DNA of 23,537 nucleotides from DATAMF01 sp964472565 (GTDB lineage: Bacteria > Chloroflexota > Anaerolineae > Aggregatilineales > Aggregatilineaceae): positions 1 through 23,537 of the forward strand of contig CAYYNB010000087.1 in the NCBI GenBank assembly GCA_964472565.1, read 5' to 3'. The position numbers were made by a program, and so were the translations under genes. Under the pieces are notes generated by a model, which did not search any database, was not told the DNA's origin, and worked only from the letters and a program-made list of their open reading frames with translations. The first letter of the stretch is position 1, and each line of letters opens with the position of its first letter. Below are positions 14,994 to 21,425 of the stretch, in pieces.

Positions 14994-16592
14994 TTAGGCC
15001 AGCCGGTAACGTTCCGAAGGACGCCCACGTTCCCCGGTCTGGATAACTTCCCCGATCACCTGCGCGTCCTGTTCCAGAGCTTTAAGGGCTTCCATGACAG
15101 GCTTACGCGGTGAGCGCAGCGTGCGGTAGATACTGCGGACTGATAATCCTTCTTTCTGACCGGAGAGCAGCTTGAGAATGCGCGTTTCCAGCCGCGATTC
15201 TTCACTCTCACCCAGGTCGTGCAGCAGCCGGTGCGCAGAGGCTCGCCAGTTCTCGACAATCTGCTGAGCACGATACCAGTGAGCAGGCCGAACCACCGGT
15301 TTGTTTTGTCGTCGGTCACCAAGTTCAATCCAGTCCAATGCAGCCAGGATGATCGCCACCTTCAATGCCTGGACATGCAGCCGTCCGTAGACGGTACGCA
15401 GCCGATCATCCAATGGTGAATTCGGGGCTGTCATCTCCCGCAGCACCCGCTCATACTGGTACAGCGGTTCCCAGACTTCGGTCGCTACCAGCGACCAGGG
15501 ATCTACCACAGGGGTATCACCAAGAGCGGCCTGCTCCGCTGGGGCTGGTAATGCCTCATGCAAGTTTCTCAAGTGGCGCACGAGTTGATCTGGCACAGCA
15601 GTTTCTTTGGAAGCCGGACGCTCAACATAATCGGGTTCGGGCGTGAGCAGGACAAAACGCGCCAGTGTGCCATTGAACCAATCACTGACATTCAGCGACA
15701 CCGATAATTCCGCCGGAGTGGCTGCTCCCAAAATGGAGAGCGCCGCATCTCGAATCACCACCATACCCCGGTTGTTCGTGTTCGAGTCGAGGTAATCAGG
15801 GCAGTCATAGAGCTGCATCAGGAGTTCCTTCAGCCCTTGCATGTAGTCCCGCCCGAAGGATTTGAACAGAGCTGACAGTTCGTCGCGCAGGATGCCGCGC
15901 TGGGCGGCATAGCGGTTGCCCTTGATCAAACGATCTCGGTCACGGGCCGGGATCTCGTCGAAGTTGGGTGGCAGAACACCTCCCAACATACTCATGAAAG
16001 CTTCCGGCGATCCCGGTTGAGGCAGAATGAGATGTGGCATGGCAGCCCGAGCTACTTTACTTGCCAGACTCAGCCCGGCAGATTTGCGGTAGTAGGTCGA
16101 AACTGCGACCAGCATCACAAATAGGTTGGGGAAAACTTCCTGGCCCCAGGGAGTGTGAATGCACAACCGGCGACCAATCGCTAGGGCAGCCAACCAAAGA
16201 CCGGCACCTTCGTGGAACAACAACGGGGTTTCATTGGCGGCGCGGCTGGCCCACTCTACATACTCGTCCAGCCACCGCCCCACTTCAGCCGCTTGCTGTG
16301 TCTGTTCCTTGCTCAGGCACGCCGCTTCCGGTAGTTCCGGTACGGTATCGACATCATTACTCCGCAACCGTGCGACTGGAATGGGGCCGTTAGGGTCCAC
16401 GCGCCAGACGGCTTCCAGCCCGACCGGACCCAACATCCGCCGTAGCGCTCGAGCCTCTTCCGGCACATGGATGTTGGTATTGGACAGCAGCAGCTGGACC
16501 AGTGGGCTGCACGGCAGATTCTGCCATTCCATATCCAGCAAGGCACGGGCCAATACATAAGCATCCTGCTCTGACAATGCATTCCCGCTCAT
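14994..16592 (-). CDS. DUF3987-like primase-helicase partner with degenerate P-loop
   Basis: This is a protein of about 532 residues. Starts at GTG 16622, ATG 16601 and ATG 16592 are all in frame; AGGA lies 8 bases before 16592, so I use it. The central part (NLFVMLVAVSTYYRKSAGLSLASKVA) matches the DUF3987 P-loop position, but the usual Gly of GKS/GKT is Arg. Later motifs RDELSALFKSF and DAALSILGAATPAEL fit the Walker B and sensor regions of DUF3987 proteins as I know them. The last 70 residues look like a winged helix (LKLLSGQKEGLSVRSIYRTLR). DUF3987 proteins accompany primases in phages and plasmids and are thought to act as replicative helicases. It is the first gene of the reverse operon and lies beside the operator array. 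Confidence 0.75.
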   Translation of the reverse strand: MSGNALSEQDAYVLARALLDMEWQNLPCSPLVQLLLSNTNIHVPEEARALRRMLGPVGLEAVWRVDPNGPIPVARLRSNDVDTVPELPEAACLSKEQTQQAAEVGRWLDEYVEWASRAANETPLLFHEGAGLWLAALAIGRRLCIHTPWGQEVFPNLFVMLVAVSTYYRKSAGLSLASKVARAAMPHLILPQPGSPEAFMSMLGGVLPPNFDEIPARDRDRLIKGNRYAAQRGILRDELSALFKSFGRDYMQGLKELLMQLYDCPDYLDSNTNNRGMVVIRDAALSILGAATPAELSVSLNVSDWFNGTLARFVLLTPEPDYVERPASKETAVPDQLVRHLRNLHEALPAPAEQAALGDTPVVDPWSLVATEVWEPLYQYERVLREMTAPNSPLDDRLRTVYGRLHVQALKVAIILAALDWIELGDRRQNKPVVRPAHWYRAQQIVENWRASAHRLLHDLGESEESRLETRILKLLSGQKEGLSVRSIYRTLRSPRKPVMEALKALEQDAQVIGEVIQTGERGRPSERYRLA

Positions 16593-16653
16593 GAGAGCCA
16601 TCCTGTTTTGCGCATCCGCCACACTCCGTTTCGCTCAAACGTTCGACCTATTC

Positions 16654-16699
16654 AGCGTATCAGAAAAAGTGTGACAGCCTGTAGTGGCAAAATAGGACA
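16654..16699 (-). promoter_or_regulatory. Candidate promoter of the primase operon
   Basis: On the reverse strand TACGCT (16659 down to 16654) resembles the TATGCT -10 of the other promoters. The shared element ATGTCCTATTTTGCCACT (complement of 16683-16700) lies upstream in the same orientation as at the 17740 promoter. The distance is one base longer here: 25 rather than 24 bp after TATTTTGCCA. Confidence 0.5.
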
Positions 16700-16808
16700 T
16701 GGAGGCGGGGCAGTTTTACCGTCTGAGTGTCAAAAAATGACAGGTAAGTGTCACTTTTGGACACAGCAATGTCCTATTTGAGACATGAGCATGTCCCATT
16801 TGGGACAT
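16683..16808. promoter_or_regulatory. Operator/iteron array: TGTC sites every 21-22 bp
   Basis: TGTC begins at 16728, 16749, 16770 and 16792 (steps of 21, 21 and 22), each as one half of an inverted repeat. The best are ATGTCCCATTTGGGACAT (16791-16808, perfect 8+2+8) and ATGTCCTATTTGAGACAT (16769-16786). A further site, TGGCAAAATAGGACA, lies at 16685-16699, two periods away, with GCAGTTTTACCG (16710-16721) between. The array lies between the reverse primase operon and the forward regulator gene. It could be an operator array for either, or replication iterons. Confidence 0.7.
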
Positions 16809-16987
16809 TTTTAGAGTTCTATTAGTACATCCCTCCTTTTAAGCGATCTTTCGTTATATCCGTAAACCGAAAGTAAACGAAACTATTACGAAAATCAGAT
16901 TGTGATTTCATGAGCAATTTGAGATAATGATTTTATTTTACCGAACATTAGTTCTAGTTCGGTTATTTTAGAAAGGTGGTGTGGTCG
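16809..16987 (+). promoter_or_regulatory. AT-rich leader of the first regulator gene, with 11-bp repeats and promoter
   Basis: Three 11-bp units, GTAAACCGAAA (16862), GTAAACGAAAC (16873) and TATTACGAAAA (16884), are directly adjacent. They are followed by a promoter-like pair, TTGTGA (16900-16905) and GATAAT (16923-16928), with a 17-bp spacer. ACCGAAC (16940-16946) and GTTCGGT (16957-16963) form an inverted repeat just before the ribosome binding site. The AT-rich stretch beside the phased array would also suit a DNA-unwinding element. Confidence 0.4.
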
Positions 16988-17599
16988 GTGACAATACAAG
17001 CAGCGGTGGTCGATGACCATGACTTAATCTGCATCGCGGTTGAGGAGATTCTCAACCGGGCTTCTGATATAAACTTCGTGGGTAGTTTTGCCAGTGTGGG
17101 GACGCTGCTGGAGACCGCCCAGGAAGTCGATGTACTTTTGTTAGGGGACAGTTTATCACAAGCAAATGTCCTGGCAGCCTTAGCACGGTTGAGTGAAGAG
17201 CAACCTAACATTCGTGTGATTGTGTTGGGGCGACAGTGGACGGAAGCTAGTATCCGGGCAGCGTTGGAATGTGGGGCCGTAGGAGTAATGGATAGGGATG
17301 AGCTGCTGCGCGATCTGTTGGCGGTTGGCGTGCGGCGTGTCTATGCTCGCCAGCAATTTCTATCGCCTGCCGTAGGGGTGATATTAGCTTATACCAATTC
17401 ACCGACCCCGGTCCTGACTGAACGTGAATTGGAGGTGGTGCGGCTCATGCGTGACGGAGCATCGCCCAAAGCCATCGCCGTCGCTTTATCCATCCAGCCT
17501 CGTACCGTTTACCGTAAGCAGGATCACATGCGTGAGAAAATGGGTGTCCAGACCAATGAACAGCTTGTACTTGAAGCAGTTAAACGCGGCTTGATCTAA
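16988..17599 (+). CDS. NarL/FixJ-type regulator with altered receiver domain (first copy)
   Basis: This is a 203-residue protein. GTG at 16988 is chosen over GTG 16976 and 16979 because AAGGTGG lies 8 bases upstream and the receiver then starts normally (TIQAAVVDDHDL). The receiver domain spans 1-125 and a LuxR-type helix-turn-helix 143-203 (LTERELEVVRLMRDGASPKA, then RTVYRKQDHMREKMG). The acidic pair Asp9/Asp10 is kept. The phosphoacceptor position is Gly53, with Asp54 one residue late (VLLLGDSL). The switch Thr/Ser is replaced (VLGRQW) and the conserved Lys is Asp102. It is therefore probably a phosphorylation-independent pseudo-receiver. No histidine kinase is nearby. A terminator follows at 17622. 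It probably controls genes of this element. Confidence 0.85.
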   Translation: MTIQAAVVDDHDLICIAVEEILNRASDINFVGSFASVGTLLETAQEVDVLLLGDSLSQANVLAALARLSEEQPNIRVIVLGRQWTEASIRAALECGAVGVMDRDELLRDLLAVGVRRVYARQQFLSPAVGVILAYTNSPTPVLTERELEVVRLMRDGASPKAIAVALSIQPRTVYRKQDHMREKMGVQTNEQLVLEAVKRGLI

Positions 17600-17621
17600 C
17601 CCTCATGGACTTTCATCCTTG

Positions 17622-17650
17622 AACCCGGCGGATACGCAGCGCCGGGTTTT
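17622..17650 (+). terminator. Intrinsic terminator after the first regulator
   Basis: AACCCGGCG (17622-17630) pairs with CGCCGGGTT (17640-17648) in a 9-bp GC-rich stem with a 9-base loop, followed by TT. It lies 23 bp after the stop codon at 17599. The T-tract is short. Confidence 0.65.
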
Positions 17651-17661
17651 CGATTCAGGTG

Positions 17662-17747
17662 GGAGGATTCCGATCTGGATCGGTAAATTTCCCTCCCGGA
17701 TGTCCTATTTTGCCACTCCTGGAGGCACACCGGATATGTTATGCTGT
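17662..17747 (+). promoter_or_regulatory. Phased-operator promoter of the second regulator
   Basis: GGAGGATTCC (17662), TAAATTTCCC (17684) and TATTTTGCCA (17706) are separated by 12 bp each, then 24 bp, then TATGCTGT (17740-17747). The start codon lies 40 bp from the first base of the -10 box. GGAGGATTCC is the exact reverse complement of the third site at 9067. The third site lies in ATGTCCTATTTTGCCACT (17700-17717), repeated exactly at 16683-16700 in inverse orientation. Confidence 0.7.
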
Positions 17748-17779
17748 AACAGGCGAGAAATGGAGTGGAGTGAACGAGC

Positions 17780-18415
17780 ATGGCGGTGAACATCATCATT
17801 GCCGATAACGTAGATCTAACTGTGGAAGGCATAAAAACCGTCTTGATTCAGTCTGGGCATTTTCAGGTAGTAGGTACCTATCATCTGCTCTCGGACTTGC
17901 TGAAAGCATTGAGAGAGACGCAGCCCGATGTGATCCTGCTGGGCGACCGACTTGAACCAGACCTGGATGTGCTGTCATTGGTTGAACAGGTACAGGTAGC
18001 TGCACGTCGTGCACGAATTGTGATTTTGAGTTACCTATCCGATGGGCTGATCGTCCAGGAGTTATTCACAGTCGGGGCAATGGGTTATTTGTATAAGCAT
18101 GATCCTCTGAGTCGCTATTTGGTAGAAGCCGTCCAGACGGTGATACGTGGTCGCCCGTACCTCTCCCCCACCGCTAATTCCGAGTATTTGTTGGCAATGC
18201 AGTCTGATCGGGCGGGCTGGCAACTTGTGGACCCTGAAGCACGCGATATCTTGTGTCTACTAGCCCAGGGCATCCGCCCACAGGAAATTGCCCTGCAACG
18301 TCGGGTGCCGGTACGCCGCGTCTATGGGGTATGCGAGAAGCTGCGCCGCCGCTTTGGCGTTGAGACAAATATCCAGTTGATTGCTCTTGCTGCCGAAGAA
18401 GGATTTTTGCCCTAG
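17780..18415 (+). CDS. NarL/FixJ-type regulator with altered receiver domain (second copy)
   Basis: This is a 211-residue protein with ATG at 17780 and GGAG 9 bases upstream. The receiver domain (1-130) is less decayed than in the upstream paralogue: Ser84 (VILSYL) and Lys106 (GYLYKHD) are kept. The phosphoacceptor position is again Gly55 with Asp56 one residue late (VILLGDRL), and the acidic pair reads ADN. The helix-turn-helix lies at about 150-205 (DPEARDILCLLAQGIRPQEIA, then VRRVYGVCEKLRRRFGV). The 'LLGD' variant is shared by both regulators, so it is an inherited feature and not a random lesion. The promoter has the phased operators, so autoregulation is likely. The last codons enter a 101-bp hairpin that supplies the stop codon. 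Confidence 0.85.
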   Translation: MAVNIIIADNVDLTVEGIKTVLIQSGHFQVVGTYHLLSDLLKALRETQPDVILLGDRLEPDLDVLSLVEQVQVAARRARIVILSYLSDGLIVQELFTVGAMGYLYKHDPLSRYLVEAVQTVIRGRPYLSPTANSEYLLAMQSDRAGWQLVDPEARDILCLLAQGIRPQEIALQRRVPVRRVYGVCEKLRRRFGVETNIQLIALAAEEGFLP

Positions 18416-18510
18416 TACCCAACACAGTTTAAGTTGTAGGGTTGAACAATCAGCGTTAGCCGCTCGTTGCATCAACAACCCTACAATTTCACCAAGTTGG
18501 GGTACTAGGG
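18410..18510. repeat. 101-bp nested palindrome (MITE-like element or bidirectional terminator)
   Basis: There are three concentric stems: CCCTAGTACCCAAC (18410-18423) with GTTGGGGTACTAGGG (18496-18510, one bulge); AAGTTGTAGGGTTG (18431-18444) with CAACCCTACAATTT (18476-18489, one G-T pair); and AGCG (18452-18455) with CGCT (18461-18464). It lies between two convergent genes and contains the stop codon of the regulator. Size and terminal inverted repeats fit a miniature mobile element; a termination role is equally possible. Confidence 0.6.
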
Positions 18511-18557
18511 TAGTCTCTTGAGATGAAAAATTACCAGCTCTCCATTTGTGGGCTTGG

Positions 18558-18989
18558 TCAACTAACTGGATAGATTAGCCCGACAACAGCACCAATGAAT
18601 AGATAGACGAGCAAGGACCACACGATGTTGTGAACCACATAACGGCGCGGTACGTGGATCAGCATCGGTTCGAATATCATCTGAGGCAGTGCTCCAATAA
18701 TCCACGCGCCACCCCAAAACAGCATTCCCAATAACACTCCAGACATTTCCAATTCTTCTGCAAGCATTGCATAGATCACGCCCGGAATGATCACTTCTAA
18801 CAGCACAGCGGCTATTGTCATCCGAGCCAGCCATGCCCGTAGATTCTCCGATGTTACCTCCACTTGCATTCCTGGTAGCATACGCTCATAAACACCCATC
18901 TTTTTCTCACTTATGCCGCGAATAGGTCCCATAATATTGAGCGCAACCGCGCCAGCAGCAATAGCCAAAATCAGCCACCCGATTGCCAT
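18558..18989 (-). CDS. Small integral membrane protein of unknown family
   Basis: This is a 143-residue protein. ATG at 18989 has GGAGG 5 bases upstream; a GTG one codon earlier is less likely. There are about four hydrophobic segments (residues 1-20, 57-80, 85-105 and 120-140), with a charged loop between the first two (ISEKKMGVYERMLPG) and a basic loop HVPRRYVVHN before the last. No known motif is recognised. It has its own sigma70-like promoter and lacks the phased operators, so it may be outside the element's regulon. It is convergent with the second regulator and divergent from the lipoprotein genes. Confidence 0.7.
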   Translation of the reverse strand: MAIGWLILAIAAGAVALNIMGPIRGISEKKMGVYERMLPGMQVEVTSENLRAWLARMTIAAVLLEVIIPGVIYAMLAEELEMSGVLLGMLFWGGAWIIGALPQMIFEPMLIHVPRRYVVHNIVWSLLVYLFIGAVVGLIYPVS

Positions 18990-19023
18990 CACATCCTCCC
19001 ATCATGACGTGAACCTATGTTCT

Positions 19024-19052
19024 AGTATACCGGATCACCAGGTTAGCTTCAA
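19024..19052 (-). promoter_or_regulatory. Sigma70-like promoter of the membrane protein gene
   Basis: On the reverse strand TTGAAG (19052-19047), a 17-bp spacer and TATACT (19029-19024) lie about 35 bp upstream of the start codon. The clear -35 contrasts with the phased-operator promoters, which lack one. Confidence 0.6.
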
Positions 19053-19078
19053 AGAACATCCCGCAGTTGCTTGAGTGC

Positions 19079-19164
19079 GGAATTTTGCGATCCCAATTGT
19101 GGAATTTTCCTATCCCCAAACGGGAATTCTCCGCATTCCTCACCCCCCTGCTCCGCTACGATGG
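19079..19164 (+). promoter_or_regulatory. Phased-operator promoter of the conjugation-type cluster
   Basis: GGAATTTTGC (19079), GGAATTTTCC (19101) and GGAATTCTCC (19123) are separated by exactly 12 bp, then 24 bp, then TACGATGG (19157-19164) at the -10 position. The start codon lies 43 bp from the first base of the -10 box. These are the best matches to the consensus GGAATTTTCC in the window. Confidence 0.7.
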
Positions 19165-19199
19165 TAGATGCCGAACTCATCTAGTTTTGGAGCATCCAT

Positions 19200-20309
19200 A
19201 TGACCCGAATTCTTTGTTTTGCATTGTTGCTGCTGGCACTTGTGGCTTGTGGGGGCAGTGATAAGCCGCCGATGAAGGTTACACCAACGGCAACCATCAC
19301 CGCGACGATAGAACTCACTGTCCCGCCGACAGCGACTTTAACTCCGACGCCAACAGTGACGTCCACCTATACCCCATCATCCACCCCAACAATCACACCG
19401 ACGCTAGCTGTCCGCGTGTTGGAAGTGACTGCCATGATGCCTGGCGTAATTGGCTTTGCGCCGGAAAACACCACCCTGGACGCCCTACCGCTGGATGAAT
19501 GGACCCGTCTGGAGTCAGATCACCCCAATCTGGAATATGTCGCCGGGCAGTGGACCGAGATGTGGTCGTGGTCGGCGGGGCAGAACGAATATCGCTACAG
19601 CACAGAATCAGACGCTGCCGTGCGCTTGCAGTTCGAAGGCCAAGGGGTGCGGGTGTGTTATGTCGCCTTCTGGAACGGCGGTCAGTGGGAAGTCGTCATC
19701 GATGGGCAAATCGACGGAACTGTCGATTCTTACTCCGCCGAAGCACACTTCACCTGCACCGATACCTTTCAAGTTGAATCGGGTGCGCACACGCTGCTAG
19801 TCCGAAACACATCTCAACACAATCCGGCCAGTTCAGATACCATGCTCGCCCTGGATGCCGTGCTGATTTACCAGAGAAATCCATCTGCTGCTGTTGTATC
19901 TGACTCCGCACTGACGCCCTCCCCGGAGCCACAATCCGCCCGACGGATCGAGCTTATCCAGGGACCACCAGCCATCCAGCCCACCGCCACCAATGCACCG
20001 CCAGAAGTCATGACGGTAGCGGTCATCATTGCCTATGATGAAAACGTCAACCGGGCAGTGGACCCAGCAGAAGGTGTGCGTGGCATTCCCGTCCGCATTG
20101 TGGACGTCGCCACCAATCGCGTTCTGGCCCAGGCCTTTACTGACGAGTCGGGCTACGCCCGCATCCAGATTCAAACCAATGCCCGGATTAGCCTCGTCGT
20201 ACCCTACTTCGGCCAGTCCTGGGACATCTCAAATCGATATCGCAGCAGCAACGAGTCAGCGTTCACGCTCCTGCTGCCAGCCGGGAACCAACCCGGTCTT
20301 ATCCCCTAG
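19200..20309 (+). CDS. Secreted lipoprotein with Thr/Pro-rich linker
   Basis: This is a 369-residue protein whose ATG has GGAG 7 bases upstream. Lipobox LVAC makes Cys17 the lipidated residue. A Thr/Pro-rich spacer (residues about 25-70, PTATLTPTPTVTSTYTPSS) lifts the globular part off the membrane. Residues about 100-225 look like a jelly-roll domain (RLQFEGQGVRVCYVAFWNGGQWEVVIDGQ) of the kind seen in carbohydrate-binding-like modules. Residues about 270-355 form a carboxypeptidase-regulatory or Cna-B-like beta-sandwich (GIPVRIVDVATNRVLAQAFTDESGYARI). Both domain calls are by eye. It is first in an operon with another lipoprotein (9 bp later) and a TrbL-like membrane protein, so a surface role in the transfer apparatus is inferred. 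Confidence 0.75.
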   Translation: MTRILCFALLLLALVACGGSDKPPMKVTPTATITATIELTVPPTATLTPTPTVTSTYTPSSTPTITPTLAVRVLEVTAMMPGVIGFAPENTTLDALPLDEWTRLESDHPNLEYVAGQWTEMWSWSAGQNEYRYSTESDAAVRLQFEGQGVRVCYVAFWNGGQWEVVIDGQIDGTVDSYSAEAHFTCTDTFQVESGAHTLLVRNTSQHNPASSDTMLALDAVLIYQRNPSAAVVSDSALTPSPEPQSARRIELIQGPPAIQPTATNAPPEVMTVAVIIAYDENVNRAVDPAEGVRGIPVRIVDVATNRVLAQAFTDESGYARIQIQTNARISLVVPYFGQSWDISNRYRSSNESAFTLLLPAGNQPGLIP

Positions 20310-20318
20310 AGAAACAGC

Positions 20319-21419
20319 ATGAACGATAACCGAAAGCGTCTCTGGATCGTTTCAGCTTGTATGCTGCTCCTGGCGGCGTTGGCCTGCACGGGAGCGGCAC
20401 AAAACCTACGGATTAACGGGCTGCCGCAGTATATTTGCCCATCGAGTACGCCCCGCGCGACGTTGACGCAGCCGCCGACCAGCCTGCCGTTGTGGCCGTC
20501 GTACTTCGCATCCAATGTCAGTTGGTATCAGGTCGCGCCCAATTTCAACACCATCTACGTCCAGTGGACTGGACAAAGCGCCGGAGCCGTCTATGTCTCG
20601 TATTCGGGGAGCATGAGCATGTATCCCTACTATTGGATGGGCAGCGGCGGCTATTTTACCGTGGATGTTATCCCGGATGTCACCCGAACCGGCGTGTTTC
20701 CCATCACAATCCCGACCACTGTGACGTCTGCCACGATCAGCATTTATGCCAGCGGCGTCGTGACCTCACCGCAAAGCTACAGCATCATCCGGGTGTCTTA
20801 TCCCATCTATCCGACCGTGCTGATTCCGCCGCCGGGTGGCGCACCGGGCAGTATGACAGCCACGCCGCGTCCCACCTACACCCCCTGGCCGACGCCGACA
20901 CCATATGTGCGCACCAACGATTACTTTGTCGGTGATGCCATCTACACCTCGCCTCAGCCTTCGGGCCTGCGGCTGCGCTTTCGCGTAATGGACATCAATG
21001 ATGTACCTGCGGCTGAACCGGATGAGGATGGTCAGCCACGATCCATTTTTGTCTGGACGATTGAGATCAAAAACGTGGGCAGTCTGGAATACGACGTTTT
21101 CCCGGCGGCACAGATGTATGTTAGCACCATCACCCTACCCGGTGGTATCGAGATGGAAGGTGTGTGGGGAGCCAGCCAGGCCGCAGCGGAAGAGGTAGGT
21201 CTTCCGTCGGACATCGTGATTACGGATATTCAGCCCGGTGAAACCAAGATCTTCACGCTGGCGGCATATGGGCCGCGCGGGACTGCCCGCCGCATCGCGT
21301 ATGCCCTGGATACCACCGGGCGCGATCCGGGTAATCCCACCCAAGTGCCGGGACGCAACATCGTGTCCTGGATCAACGAAGTCAACACCATCTGTTCCGG
21401 CGATATCGCGGAGGAATAA
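20319..21419 (+). CDS. Second lipoprotein of the conjugation-type operon
   Basis: This is a 366-residue protein with ATG at 20319 and a weak AGAGAAA site upstream, probably coupled to the previous gene 9 bp away. The signal sequence ends in AALAC, making Cys23 the probable lipidated residue. Residues about 60-165 form a Ser/Tyr-rich beta domain of unknown type. A Pro/Thr linker (ATPRPTYTPWPTPTPY) lies at about 182-197. The last 165 residues resemble a DUF4352-like or immunoglobulin-like domain (RLRFRVMDINDVPA, WTIEIKNVGSLEYDVFPAAQM, then IQPGETKIFTLAAYGP). The specific function is unknown. Its place between a lipoprotein and a TrbL-like protein suggests a cell-envelope component of the transfer system. 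Confidence 0.75.
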   Translation: MNDNRKRLWIVSACMLLLAALACTGAAQNLRINGLPQYICPSSTPRATLTQPPTSLPLWPSYFASNVSWYQVAPNFNTIYVQWTGQSAGAVYVSYSGSMSMYPYYWMGSGGYFTVDVIPDVTRTGVFPITIPTTVTSATISIYASGVVTSPQSYSIIRVSYPIYPTVLIPPPGGAPGSMTATPRPTYTPWPTPTPYVRTNDYFVGDAIYTSPQPSGLRLRFRVMDINDVPAAEPDEDGQPRSIFVWTIEIKNVGSLEYDVFPAAQMYVSTITLPGGIEMEGVWGASQAAAEEVGLPSDIVITDIQPGETKIFTLAAYGPRGTARRIAYALDTTGRDPGNPTQVPGRNIVSWINEVNTICSGDIAEE

Positions 21420-21425
21420 TCCCTT

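Noticed and set aside
16623..16659. Treating the primase operon promoter as a sixth exact member of the 10-12-10-12-10-24 grid
   Set aside because: The spacing after the shared site is 25 and the next sites do not fall on the 12-bp grid. It is related but not identical, so it was kept separate.
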